DNA of 64,000 nucleotides from Ornithodoros turicata (taxonomy: Eukaryota; Arthropoda; Arachnida; Ixodida; Argasidae). The notes under the pieces are model-generated. The model did not search any database. It was not told where the DNA came from and saw nothing but the letters and a program-made list of their open reading frames with translations. Of the stretch, positions 1 through 10,336 are shown piece by piece (the stretch's first letter is position 1; each line of letters begins with the position of its first letter). Both the position numbers and the translations under genes were made by a program. The DNA lies in contig NC_088201.1 in assembly GCF_037126465.1 (NCBI RefSeq), forward strand, positions 124,570,324 through 124,634,323. The letters are read 5' to 3'.

Positions 1-1244
1 AAGGACAACCTGTATGTCCTCATGTGTTTCCATACTCACTCCCGGAAGAATTCGAGGCCCGTTCGAGAAGACCGAATGTACAATCGTATTTATGAAATAG
101 CGCACAAAAAAAAAAAAAACTAAAAAATTGGACATGGTCGCAAAATTTGAGACATACACAAATAAAATATGTGACTAAAATTGGTGGGTTAAAGTGTGCC
201 TAACGAACCAACATTCAGTTTACTTGTAGAAACAAGGTATTCTGAGGCACGATAGATCTATAAGTTGAGTGAATGTTGGCGTGGATATGTCGCGCTGACG
301 TAGATGGTGTCGTGTAGACGAAAAAAATGCTGAAGGCTTGAAGGCTCTGCAGTGCAGAGAACCTACGGATACGCATGTAAGATGAGGGAAGTAGGACAAC
401 CATGCACGCACGCGCATGAAGCTGAACTATAAAACCGATCTATATATTCCGAAACTCCGAGTGGCTGAACACATCGTTTGTATAGACTGCGGTTTTGTTT
501 CTTCTTTCTCGCTCTCTCTTTTTTCTTTTCCCTTTTCTTTTTTTCTTTGGGGGGGGGATTATGAATACCTGAACACAATTTATGGTACAGCTATAGGTTG
601 TCAGGCTTCCTCGCGAACGCAGGAGCCTCTCTAGGAAGGAAAGCGCAATTGTAAAAGGCGGTCACGTGTTCCGTTTGTATTATAACACAATACTTTGCTC
701 TCTTTTGATCACAATAATGATCGTTGCCTTGCCAATGTCATCTGCATTTTTTAGATACTGTAGATATGTCGTTCACCTCGAAACTGCAAAAATAGTTAAG
801 AAGTCACGACTTTCTGTTGTTTGAGTTTGATTTGCGATTTGTGGCGACTTTCTGTTGTCGTCATCTCTCAAAATCTATCAAAATAAGCACAATTTCAGAC
901 AACGAAAAAAAAAAAAAGAACATATCGTGCTGCGTTCCCGTCTTTTATTTTCCATACTTGATACGGCTAACGCGGCTTTTCTTTTCGTCAGTGCAGAGGG
1001 TGCTAGCAGGTCTAGCAGGTGCTTGCTGTCTTATCAGCGTATTTCTTCTAAAGATTTACTATCTTGATCCAGCCGTCGTACATGCTCGCGCTTTCAGCAG
1101 ACTGCTTGGGACTGTGTTCGCTATCGCGTCTTTTTTCATTTGTTCATCTTTGTATCTGTAGGTGTGAAGAAAAGTTTATTGACTAGTTGATAAGCAACAG
1201 CGTGCACCACGTACAAGTCAGTTGTGAAGCATCGATTGCTAGTA

Positions 1245-1910
1245 CAGGCGTCGCCACCCTTAACCGTAGCGCGGGAGCGCGTGGCCTGCTTGCATGCCAG
1301 CGCCGCCTTGCGTCGAATGTGGGGTGGAGGCTCTGCTCTAAGACCATGGTACACGAGCGCCCCCTCTCAATCGGTTGAGCTCAGGGTAATCGGCATGGTA
1401 CGAATGGATCACCTGCTGTATAGTATCACCTTACGCCCTCGCAAAACAGGCACAATAACCGCGCGTGTGCGTTATCTACCACGCTTTATCTGAATGCCAG
1501 TTTGCGGAAGGGCGAGCTTGAGGGGCACAATATTCTGAAATAAGTTTGAGACATATGCAAACACTGTAGGCTCACCCATGTTTGCTCTGAGCGTTCTGTT
1601 CACTATGATATGTGTTATCACAGATTCTTTTTTTTATTTTTTTTATGGTGCTGAGGAAAGATTTGGTAACGTGTTTGTGTGGGTGCAAATATGCCAAAGA
1701 AACACTGATTTTCTTATCGCTGAAGTGTCTGCAGATAGCTAACCGAGTAGGTGATCCGTGCGTGCTTGCCGTGCCCCTGTCGAGAGGGGGCGCTTGTGCA
1801 CCAGGGCCCCAGCGTCTCCACCCCAGCACGCCCCATCATCGACACAAGGCGGCGCTGGCATGCAAGCAGGCCACGCGCTCCCGCGCTACGGTTAAGGGTG
1901 GCGACGCCTG
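1245..1910. mobile_element. 666-bp MITE with long TIRs and TA target duplication
   Basis: Both ends carry the same inverted sequence starting CAGGCGTCGCCACCC. The terminal repeat is perfect for at least 66 bp and continues imperfectly to about 130 bp. The element is flanked by TA on each side (1243-1244 and 1911-1912). The right palindrome arm (about 5510-5535) has the uninterrupted site reading AGTACG with a single TA, which fixes the borders to the base. The TA duplication fits Tc1/mariner-type non-autonomous elements. No coding capacity is seen. Insertion (or precise loss from the other arm) happened after the arms separated. Confidence 0.9.
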
Positions 1911-2542
1911 TACGTATGAGTTGAATAAATATGAATGAAGCACGATGAACATTTGATTTACACATAAGAGATAGTGACGTCTTCATGTTGGAAAAAACTT
2001 CGCATGGCTGCATATGCGATCACAATGTCCTCCTTTTAACGTTGAAGCCAAAATAATCGGGGGCACTTCAAACCACGTTACTCAAGCTGTGACGCAACAT
2101 TTGCCTCAGCTAGCCGTCGTCTGGATCTTTGGACGTCGTTCCCGATTTCCGGTCTTCGCTCACCTCGCGTCATAGAGTCCACATCTAACGTGCGTGACAC
2201 GCGCTGGTAGAGTTCGACACTTATACGTGGCCTCTTTCCTCTTGGATGCCACCCTCTTCCCAGTACGTGACGTCACGTTTCTGATATCTCCTAGCCTGTA
2301 GCGCAGACTTCTTCTATCTGTAACATATTTTAACCCATCCCATGCTGCGTCCTATTTGTTTGTTCGCCGATTATGTAGGTTCTCTACGACACAATTTTTC
2401 TTTTTTAGTCCTTGGCTAGAAGGCCATCCTAGTCAGCGCTGCTGCATGTGGCTCATCGCGGCGTGAGGCGAAAAAACATGTATATACGGGGTCACGCTCT
2501 CCTGTCCGTACCCCTTGCATGTGTTTCCCAGATCTAGAAACA

Positions 2543-2919
2543 GTGTCATGAAGCGAAATGGGCCGGCGAGTCGTCGAATAAACAGCAAACGGTTTATTAA
2601 ACTACTTGGTAGAAAAAACACAAGAGTATAGCTCTCTGAACACAACTGAGTCCAAAGCAAGAATGCTGCAGCCTGGCGCGCACTAGCATTTAAGCGTCGC
2701 GCCGAAAAGTCTAGAAACAGCTCGTGCGTTTGCCAGAGAGCAGGCGATGTGTCTGGAAGCTTCTTGCCTCTTCTTCAGCACGCGCCGGGATGGGTGGTGG
2801 TGGTGGTGGTGATAGGGCTTGCCGTTCTCGGCCTCACGTATGTGGGCAACGTCAACGCCGGGATGGGATGTACCGTTTCGTGCCTGCCCTGGATATTTCT
2901 CCAAGATGATTCGTGGCAA
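2543..2919. other. 377-bp block present only in the left palindrome arm
   Basis: The right arm runs directly across this position (about 4885), so the block is either an insertion here or a deletion there. On the minus strand it contains an AATAAA and a His-codon-like (CCACCA)n run. No clear target duplication was found. A solo LTR is one possibility but is not demonstrated. Confidence 0.55.
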
Positions 2920-2979
2920 TAGTTAGGACGTTTAACGTCTCCTGACGCAGATCTTTTCCTGCAGTATCTTGCTCAAAAA

Positions 2980-3384
2980 TTATTTTACCACACGTCTGAA
3001 ACGATCCCATAAGTGTACTAGTTCATCTCTGGGGTCTGAGGAAAGGACTGCAGTCACAAGGCGTGGTAGATTATCAAGAAATAAATCGACATCCTTTCCT
3101 GTTAATGATGTGAATTTAGCAACTTCAGTTTTGCTGTCAGTGAGTAGTCTGACGTTCGCGCCAGTTTCCTTTATAATGTCCACCAGTTTTCTCACGGACG
3201 TGTCTTTTCCTTTCGGATCGCGCACTCTATTAGCAGTGTCTACGTCCTGCATTTCCAAGAGCAGGTTTTCAAGATGCTGCTCGACTATTCGTATCTTCAT
3301 GTGCAAAACATCAGGGACAATGAAGCGGGGTTCTGTAGAGAACAATGGGGGTGCCGCACCGAGATTTTTCATGTTGCCGTACAT
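2980..3384 (-). pseudogene. Left copy of unrecognised palindrome gene (partial)
   Basis: This open frame of about 134 residues shares a colinear core with the right copy at 4514-4993: segments such as VDIIK, GANVRLLTDSKTEV, FTSLTGK and LWDRFR occur in both. It carries about 50 N-terminal residues that are missing from the right copy, and it stops where the right copy continues. The coding sequence continues past the stop in homologous DNA to about 2433, interrupted by the block at 2543-2919. It reads outward from the palindrome centre. I do not recognise the family. From memory only, the VTPYIHV ending in the homologous copy resembles uncharacterised proteins of invertebrate transposons. It is probably inactive. 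Confidence 0.5.
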
Positions 3385-4513
3385 CTACGTCTGCTTTCCA
3401 CTCGCCGAATAATAACTTGTGAGTGTTTGTTTCACAAAATTGATTATCATAACAATACCTAAGAGGATCGTTAATCCAAGAGCTCATATGCATTCCATCA
3501 CTGATGCCAAACAATTTAAGAAATGCTTATGCGACCATTGCGGGCGGAGGGGTGACGTGGAAATTGGAGCGATCTGCATGCCTACACTGGCGGCACTTTG
3601 CTCGAGGAAGGGATGAAGAGGGGGAGATGAAGGAGGAAGGCTCACGCGTGTGGCTGGCATGACCATTGCACTGCATCCCCATTTTTCAATTTCCACTTTG
3701 TACGTGTTGTCATTGTTTGCTCCAAGTTGACCAAAATGTTTCATGTACTTGTTTACTTACCTCCACGTATCTGCACATTTTTTTTTCATGTGGTTGTATG
3801 CTGTTATGTTAACATTATGCTACCAAATGCTAACCTCTCGTTTGTATTGCCTCATGGCCGCCAGGGGAAATAAATAAATGAGTCTGTAGGTCTCACAGCA
3901 AAACAAGCGTCCACCTTCCGCGTACATGCTTTGAGAGCGATAAGAGCGATAATCAGCTTCTTTTGCGGGGCTCGCCTATGCCACCCGACTACTGAAGTTT
4001 CTCTCCTCTCTCTCTCTGTTTTTTTTTTTTTTTTTTTTTTTCTGACAGCGGTTGCAGACCGGTCACTACTGCACGGCTCATGATGTACTCGTACCGGGGC
4101 ATCAAGCGTGGAATTATTATTTTATCTGTATCTTGTTGAGTTGCCCGCTTCATCACGGCTTCTGCATTAACCACATGACAGACAGAAAGGCGAGGGCGAT
4201 TACAGCAGCTATCAACGAAACCCGTGCACAAAAGTAACGACTGACTTATTCTTTTGTTTGATTTTAGTGACTTTTTTTCCCTTCCATACTTCATCCAATG
4301 AAAGCATTCCTTGTTCATCAATATATCTACTGGACCTCATACCACTGCGGTCTTGTCTTGAGTAGGAAGTAGGCTAGGACGTTTCCAGAGCTTATTCGCT
4401 CTGCGCGCGTTCTTGCTATTGTTCTTGTATGCAAGAGCTTTTGTACCCGTATTTTCTGCGGCTGAGAATTCTGGGAGTCTGCGACGGGAGTACGAACAGA
4501 TGGGCCTTCCTAT
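3385..4513. other. Spacer between the palindrome arms
   Basis: No convincing gene. It holds an AAATAAATAAA tail-like stretch near 3868-3880, which may be a LINE 3' end, and a long T run (about 4018-4041) next to a CT-rich tract. Short open frames here have no recognisable domain. Confidence 0.5.
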
Positions 4514-4993
4514 ATGTCTTCAGACTCCCAGTACGCCATAGAACGAATAATTGCTAAAACGGTATTCGATAATCTGTATGGGAATATGCAAGGAATATAT
4601 TACACGTCCGTGAGAAACCTGGTAGACATTATAAAGGGATCTGGTGCGAACGTCAGACTGCTCACAGACAGCAAAACGGAAGTTTCTAAATTCACATCAT
4701 TAACAGGAAAGAATGACGATTTACTTCTTGAGAATCTACCACGCCTTGCGACCCCAGTCCTCTCCTCGGACACGAGAGACGAACTAGCACAGTTATGGGA
4801 TCGTTTCAGAGGTGTGGTAAAAGAATTTGAGCAAGAAACTGCAGAGAAAGATCTGCGTCAGGAGACGTTAAACGTCCTAACTATGTTTCTAGATCTGGGA
4901 AACAAATGCAAGGGGTACGGACAGGAGAGCGTGACCCCGTATATACATGTTTTTTCGCCTCACGCCGCGATGAGCCACATGCAGCAGCGCTGA
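4514..4993 (+). CDS. Right copy of unrecognised palindrome gene
   Basis: A 159-residue open frame, reading outward from the palindrome centre, mirrors the left copy on the opposite strand. Compared with the left copy it has lost about 160 bp after the YGNM motif. It continues through the region where the left copy is broken and ends in GYGQESVTPYIHV followed shortly by a stop. The VTPYIHV ending looks like the start of a longer conserved segment, so this copy is probably C-terminally truncated. No catalytic motif is visible. Family unknown; coding status rests only on conservation of reading frame between the arms. Confidence 0.5.
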   Translation: MSSDSQYAIERIIAKTVFDNLYGNMQGIYYTSVRNLVDIIKGSGANVRLLTDSKTEVSKFTSLTGKNDDLLLENLPRLATPVLSSDTRDELAQLWDRFRGVVKEFEQETAEKDLRQETLNVLTMFLDLGNKCKGYGQESVTPYIHVFSPHAAMSHMQQR

Positions 4994-6769
4994 CTAGAAT
5001 GGCCTTCTAGCCAAGGACTAGAAAAAACAAATTGTGTCTTCGAGAACCTACATCATCGGCGAACAAACAAATGGGACGCAGCATGGGATGGGCTAAAATA
5101 TGTTACAGATAGAAGAAAATTCGTCTGCGCTACAGCCTAGGAGATATCAGAAACGTGACGTCACGTACTGGGAAGAGGGTGGCATCCAAGAGGAAAGAGG
5201 CCACGTATAAGTGTCGAACTCAACCAGCGCGTGTCACGCATGTTAGATGTGGACTCTATGACGCGAGGTGAGCTAAGACCGGAAATCGGGAACGACGACC
5301 AAAGATCCAGACGACGGCTAGCTGAGGCAAATGTTGCGTCACAGCTTGAGTAACGTGGTTTGAAGTGCCCCCGATTATTTTGGCTTCAACGTTAAAAGGA
5401 GGACATTGTGATCGCATATGCTGCCATGCGAAGTTTTTTCCAACATGAAGACGTCACTATCTCTTATGTGTAAATCAAATGTTCATCGTGCTTCATTCAT
5501 ATTTATTCAACTCATACGTACTAGCAATCGATGCTTCACAACTGACTTGTACGTGGTGCACGCTGTTGCTTATCAACTAGTCAATAAACTTTTCTTCACA
5601 CCTACAGATACAAAGATGAACAAATGAAAAAAGACGCGATAGCGAACACAGTCCCAAGCAGTCTGCTGAAAGCGCGAGCATGTACGACGGCTGGATCACG
5701 ATAGTAAATCTTTAGAAGAAATACGCTGATAAGACAGCAAGCACCTGCTAGACCTGCTAGCACCCTCTGCACTGACGAAAAGAAAAGCCGCGTTAGCCGT
5801 ATCAAGTATGGAAAATAAAAGACAGGAACGCAGCACGATATGTTCTTTTTTTTTTTTTTTCGTTGTCTGAAATTGAGCTTAGTTTGATAGATTTTGAGAG
5901 ATGACGACAACAGAAAGTCGCCACAAAATCGCAAATCAAACTCAAACAACAGAAAGTCGTGACTTCTTAACTATTTTTGCAGTTTCGAGGTGAACGACAT
6001 ATCTACAGTATCTAAAAAATGCAGATGACATTGGCAAGGCAACGAGCATTATTGTGATCAAAAGAGAGCAAAGTATTGTGTTATAATACAAACGGAACAC
6101 GTGACCGCCTTTTACAATTGCGCTTTCCTTCCTAGAGCGGCTCCTGCGTTCGCGAGGAAGCCTGACAACCTATAGCTGTATCATAAATTGTGTTCAGGTA
6201 TTAATAATCCCCCCCCCCCCCCAAAGAAAAAATAAAAGGGAAAGGAAAAAAGAGAGAGCGAGAAAGAAGAAACAAAACCGCAGTCTATACAAACGATGTG
6301 TTCAGCCACTCGGAGTTTCGGAATATATAGATCGGTTTTATAGTTCAGCTTCATGCGCGTGCGTGCATGGTTGTCCTACTTCCCTCATCTTACATGCGTA
6401 TCCGTAGGTTCTCTGCACTGCCGAGCCTTCAAGCCTTCAGCATTTTTTTCGTCTAGACGACACCATCTACGTCACCGCGACCATATCCACGCCAACATTC
6501 ACTCAACTTATGATCTATCGTGCCTCAGAATATCTTGTTTCTACAAGTAAACTGAATGTTGGTTCGTTAGGCACACTTTAGCCCACCAATTTTAGTCAAA
6601 TATTTTATTTGTGTATGTCTCAAATTTTGCGACCATGTCCAATTTTTTAGTATTTTTTTTTTTTGCGCGCTATTTCATAAATACGATTGTACATTCGGTC
6701 TTCTCGAACGGGCCTCGAATTCTTCCGGGAGTGAGTATGGAAACACATGAGGACATACAGGTTGTCCTT
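4602..6769. repeat. Right arm of giant inverted repeat IR1
   Basis: Reverse-complementary to 1-3204, about 96-97% identical in the part compared by eye. It lacks the 666-bp MITE and the 377-bp block of the left arm. Short open frames at 5602-5949 and 6353-6550 are duplicated in the left arm simply because the DNA is, and have no recognisable domains. Length differences in G/C and T runs are the commonest indels between arms. Confidence 0.93.
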
Positions 6770-6770
6770 T

Positions 6771-6832
6771 GTTAGGTGCCCCAGTTGTTATTAAAAATTT
6801 GAGAGCCCCGAACGTGCCATTTGGGCGCCTAA
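6771..6832. other. Hairpin flanking the outer edge of the right arm
   Basis: GTTAGGTGCCC at 6771-6781 pairs with GGGCGCCTAAC ending at 6832, an 11-bp stem with one G-T position around a loop of about 40 nt. It begins directly where the visible palindrome match stops because the window ends on the left side. Confidence 0.5.
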
Positions 6833-6949
6833 CATACCTGGCCTCTCGGATATCTTTCCTAGCCGGTCGCATCAGTGTTTGATGGCTAACTAAAATGGTA
6901 TACTTAATTAGCTTTACTAATTTTCAAAGATAAGAGATTGACCGAATGA

Positions 6950-7110
6950 CAGCATCGAATCCCTTGGAGTTGTACATTCTCTATGACCGACACATTGGTG
7001 TCTATAATTATGAACCTATCCTCGATAAACTTGGTTTGACAACCCTAGCACATCGTAGAACCTCAGATATCACATTTTCCTATGCAAAGTAGTACATGTC
7101 TCGTCTTAAG
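6950..7110 (+). pseudogene. LINE reverse transcriptase C-terminal fragment
   Basis: In one plus-strand frame around 7000-7090 the translation reads YEPILDKLGLTTLAHRRTSD, the Y..L..L.L.L..RR...D pattern seen after the RT domain of CR1/Jockey-type LINEs. It is short and closed by stops on both sides. Assignment is tentative. Confidence 0.4.
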
Positions 7111-7198
7111 CTGTCGTTGGTCTATTTTCTGCCTTCCATTTTAGTTCTTTCTTGTGTTTTCATCCTTCCTTCATCGTCTTCACATAATGTTCCATGTG

Positions 7199-7287
7199 CA
7201 GTGGGGTAGGGTGCGCACCTCCGCGGTGAAACACCCCATCTCATCGTCATCATTTATTGTTGTTTTTGTTGTGCCGTTCACTCCGAC
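7199..7287 (+). mobile_element. 3' tail of a truncated I/R1-like LINE
   Basis: The sequence GTGGGGTAGGGT followed by a (GTT)n-rich tail closely matches the 3' end of the I-like LINE at 13788-13862. It is a severely 5'-truncated second copy of the same family. No coding sequence remains. Confidence 0.75.
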
Positions 7288-7829
7288 CACACCTTTATTT
7301 TATGTTTTGTTTGATTGCTCACAGTTTAGCAGACACCAACAGACTTCGTAACAGCCATAATGTACACACGTTTGCTCTTTACAACAACCTCAACGATGTT
7401 AGTTCTCCTAACAGCTGTCAAGTTTTTAGTTTTTTATATCCTATACCCTTACCACGTGAAGTGACATACAAATCTTTGCTCCTCGTATTTTTATTTCTTG
7501 TTTGTCTTCTTTATCTGCTGTAGTCTCTTCTGCGGCGAGCGATTTCCCAAACCTGTGGTTGCGCGTGGCCTTCAACGTAGGCTTCGCCGCTATGCGTTCG
7601 TGCGACGATTGAATGCTCCTTTACAGGTTCAAAATTTGGAACCCGAATGGAACCTTGAAGATGCCACTATTCATGCCCAAAAAACTGCTCAAAAGTTTTG
7701 TCCTGGCAGAGGCAAGATGCCATTAGAGAACGAATGCAAAGCGCTGCCAGCAGAATATGTAGCACGCGCTTTTCGTTCCAGAATACACAGGCTCTAAGGG
7801 AGCCATTTTAGGTGAAGCCTGCTTTACGT
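7287..7829. other. Unassigned stretch between LINE fragments
   Basis: Contains an open frame of about 99 codons (7498-7797) with no recognised domain. It lies between a LINE tail and the left piece of the CR1/Jockey-like LINE. I see no other structure. Confidence 0.4.
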
Positions 7830-7926
7830 TTTGTCCCTAATTCTTGGGCATGAATACTTAGGTGTGCCTATATGTATGATCTTTCTTGGAAATATCATAT
7901 TGAACAGACTTGTTGTGCCGCCTTGA
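7830..7926 (+). pseudogene. Left piece of a CR1/Jockey-like LINE (RT thumb)
   Basis: Read in two frames, it encodes EYLGVPI and then DLSWKYHIEQTCCAAL, the YLG...W..HI...C..AL thumb signature of LINE reverse transcriptases. The continuation (SLGFL...LAYTSFVRSKLEYAS) lies nearly 6 kb away from 13880. The two halves share the target sequence TGTGCCGCCTTGA at the split, so this LINE was interrupted by the I-like LINE. Confidence 0.7.
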
Positions 7927-9641
7927 AATATCAGACTCCCCTTCTGGCCATAAGTGAAGCATATGTGAAGTCGGACTTTCGTCTTAGTGGCTACAATGTT
8001 TTTGGTCAACCCGGCGTGTCAGTGTGGAGAACAGTGCTCTGTGTGCGGCGTGACTTGGCTGCAACGCAGATACACTCGGTGGGGCCACTGCCGTTTGACC
8101 TTGTGCATTGCAGAGTTCAGCTTGGAAGAACTACATTGTCTGTTCTAAGTATGTATGCTCCGCCGTCCGTCCCGGTGACAATGCATGACTTACGGTCGGT
8201 TCTTGGTGGATTGTGTGCTCCCTCGCTTGTAGTTGGTGACATAAATGCGCACCATCCTATGTGGGGAAGCCGTAAGCACGATGGCAAGGGGTCTCTGTGG
8301 TGCGACGTCATTGAAGATCTTGACCTCTGTGTCTTGAATGATGGGTCTCCAACATTCTTGCGTCGAGACTTCTCGACGGACGCACTAGACGTTTCGCTCT
8401 GTTCCAGGGATCTTTTTCCACATGTCACTTGGAGTACGGATTTGGACGGCAGAGGCAGCGATCATCTCCCCATATTCCTCTCGTATTCCAAGTACGTGCC
8501 CGGAGCAGGCCACAGGATCGCTCGGTTGCCCAATTGGCAGTCCTTTCGCAACCTGAGCAAGAAAGATGTGCAGGCGGGAATGACAGCAGAGGAAATTACT
8601 AATCTCATTGTGCGGTGCATAACGTCGTCCACCACGACTGCTAAGGTCGCTGCTGGTCATGCAGGTACGGATCCAGTAGTGGAGCGTTTGCGTGCTTATA
8701 GGAGACGGGCGGAGCGAAAGGCTCGGCGATCTGGCCAACTCACGGATGTTCAGGATGCACGTCGTGCGAACGTAATGGTACAAAAGGCCCTGAAGGCCGT
8801 GGACGTACGTAGATGGCGGCAGTTCTGTGCGTCTCTGACCCCTTTTACCAGTACTGCGAAGGTATGGCGCGTTGCTCGAAGTCTCCGGGAAGCTCCTCCG
8901 GCGAAGAACCCCCTGCGATCTCTGTCTCTCTCGATTTCCAAACCCGAAAAGGAAGTTGCATACGAATTTTGCATGACCATAGCAGCGAGATCCGAGGCAG
9001 CGAAATGTTCAGGCTTTCAGGAACATGTTGTGCAGCTACAGCGCGCTATTAGCGAAGCTCCTCCATCATCGGACCCCGACATGGATGCAGACTTCACGAT
9101 TGCGGAACTCAAGGCGGCCCTGGCGTTTTCTCGGAAAAAGTCGTCACCTGGTCCGGACTTGGTCACCTATGCTGCGCTCCGTAACCTGAATGACACCTGC
9201 CTTCTGGTCCTCTTAGAGATCTACAATAAATCATGGAGGGATGGACAAGTCCCTGCTCAGTGGAAGGAAGCTCTAGTGGTTCCCATACTGAAACCTGGAA
9301 AACACCCCTTGGACCTGGCGTCTTTTCGGCCTGTCAGCCTTACCAGCTGCCTAGGCAAAGTCCTGGAACGCATGCTGCTGCACAGGCTCGAGTGGTGGCT
9401 TGAGAGGAGATGTGTTTTCCCCCAGGAAATGTCAGGCTGCCGTAGGCATCGTAGTTCAATGGATTCGGTGATCGATTTGGTCTCTGCTGTTGAGGAAGCG
9501 AAAGCCCGGAGGCAAATCGTGATGACTGTCTTCCGGAGTTCTTCATGCGTTACTTCGGTCGCAAGTGCCTGGGAAAGCGCTTGCATGGTTTTCCGACTTC
9601 CTGAGTCAAAGGCACATTTTTGTCAGAACAAGCGAGGGTGA
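7927..9641 (+). pseudogene. I-like LINE: endonuclease and N-terminal RT
   Basis: The frame enters the element without a start codon because the LINE is 5'-truncated. The endonuclease shows AISEAYV, the catalytic-type VVGDINAHHPMWGS, and SDHLPIF near 8450-8480. The RT begins with KSSPGPDLVTYAAL and VVPILKPGKHP...FRPVSLTSCLGKVLERM. Near 9525 the text jumps from IVMTVF to sequence following motif A, so the aspartate-bearing palm motif (LD..AFD) is deleted. The remaining codons to 9641 are out of frame. Confidence 0.8.
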
Positions 9642-9955
9642 CACAGAAAAGACTGCTGTTCCGCAGGGTGTCCCGCAAGGAAGTGTCCTAAGCCCGTTAC
9701 TATTCAATATTGTCATGGTTGATCTCAAGGAATGTCTACCGAGGAGAGTAAATCTCTCGATATATGCGGACGATGTGTGTATCTGGACTGTCGGAAAGTC
9801 CCGGCCGGCAATTCAACATCGGTTGCAAAGAGCACTGGATGCCATCAACAACTTCTTCTTGAACGCGGGGATGGATATCTCCACCGAAAAAAGCGCTGTC
9901 CTTCCTTTTACTCGAAGAGAGATGCGGAGGTTCCACCTGCGGATTGGGGATGGCC
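9533..9955 (+). pseudogene. I-like LINE: RT palm, shifted frame
   Basis: Continues the RT in another frame: ALAWFSDFLSQR, then [19 protein letters not shown] (motif B) and SIYADDVCIW (motif C with the YADD box). Near 9950 the frame shifts again into the piece starting at about 9944. Motif A is missing upstream, so no functional polymerase could be made. Confidence 0.8.
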
Positions 9956-10336
9956 CCCCTCATACAAGTCAAGTCTCACAGGTTTCTGGGTGTTATCCTG
10001 GATCGCAACCTGTCGTGGAGAAGGCACATTGACTTCATCATCTCAAAGGCTCAGCGCTGGGGGAATGTGATTCGCCACTTTGCCGGCGTGCGCTGGGGCT
10101 GCACTGAGCGAGATCTTATTGTGCTCCACAAAACTCTGGTTCGCGGCTCCCTGCTATACAGCTTGCCCGTATTGCACAGTATATCAGCCACGTCTGAACA
10201 CAAGCTTCGGTGTACACTGGCACGCAGCCTGCGGACGTGCCTTGGTGTCCCGCGCAGCGCTGAGACACGGATGGTGATCGCCGACGCCGGGGAAATACCC
10301 ATCGATGTCCTCCGCCGAAGAGAAACCATCCGACAC
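9944..10336 (+). pseudogene. I-like LINE: RT thumb, up to the nested insertion
   Basis: Reads FLGVILDRNLSWRRHIDFI and continues through the connecting region to RRRETIRH at 10336, where the inserted R2-like element begins with a stop codon in this frame. The reading frame resumes in register at 12584 (LLAHHRRHPPVQKL), which is what places the insertion borders. Confidence 0.75.

Larger units (their letters stand above)
1..3204. repeat. Left arm of giant inverted repeat IR1
   Basis: The reverse complement of this stretch reappears at 4602-6769. The first ten bases of the window pair with the bases ending at 6769, so this arm probably continues outside the window. After removing a 666-bp MITE plus duplicated TA (1243-1912) and an arm-specific block (2543-2919), the arm is about 2.16 kb, matching the right arm. 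Over about 370 bp compared by eye the arms differ at roughly a dozen places, about 96-97% identity. A weak match continues inwards to about 3384/4575. It is a foldback-type structure; whether it is one transposon or a local inverted duplication is not decided by the sequence. Confidence 0.93.

Noticed and set aside
817..1161. Open frame repeated at 5602-5949 on the other strand
   Set aside because: It is duplicated only because it lies in the palindrome arms; the peptide is low-complexity, uses a non-ATG start and has no domain.
2795..2815. Poly-His-like run in a minus-strand frame (2683-2919)
   Set aside because: It is a (GGT)n microsatellite on the plus strand; no conserved protein around it.
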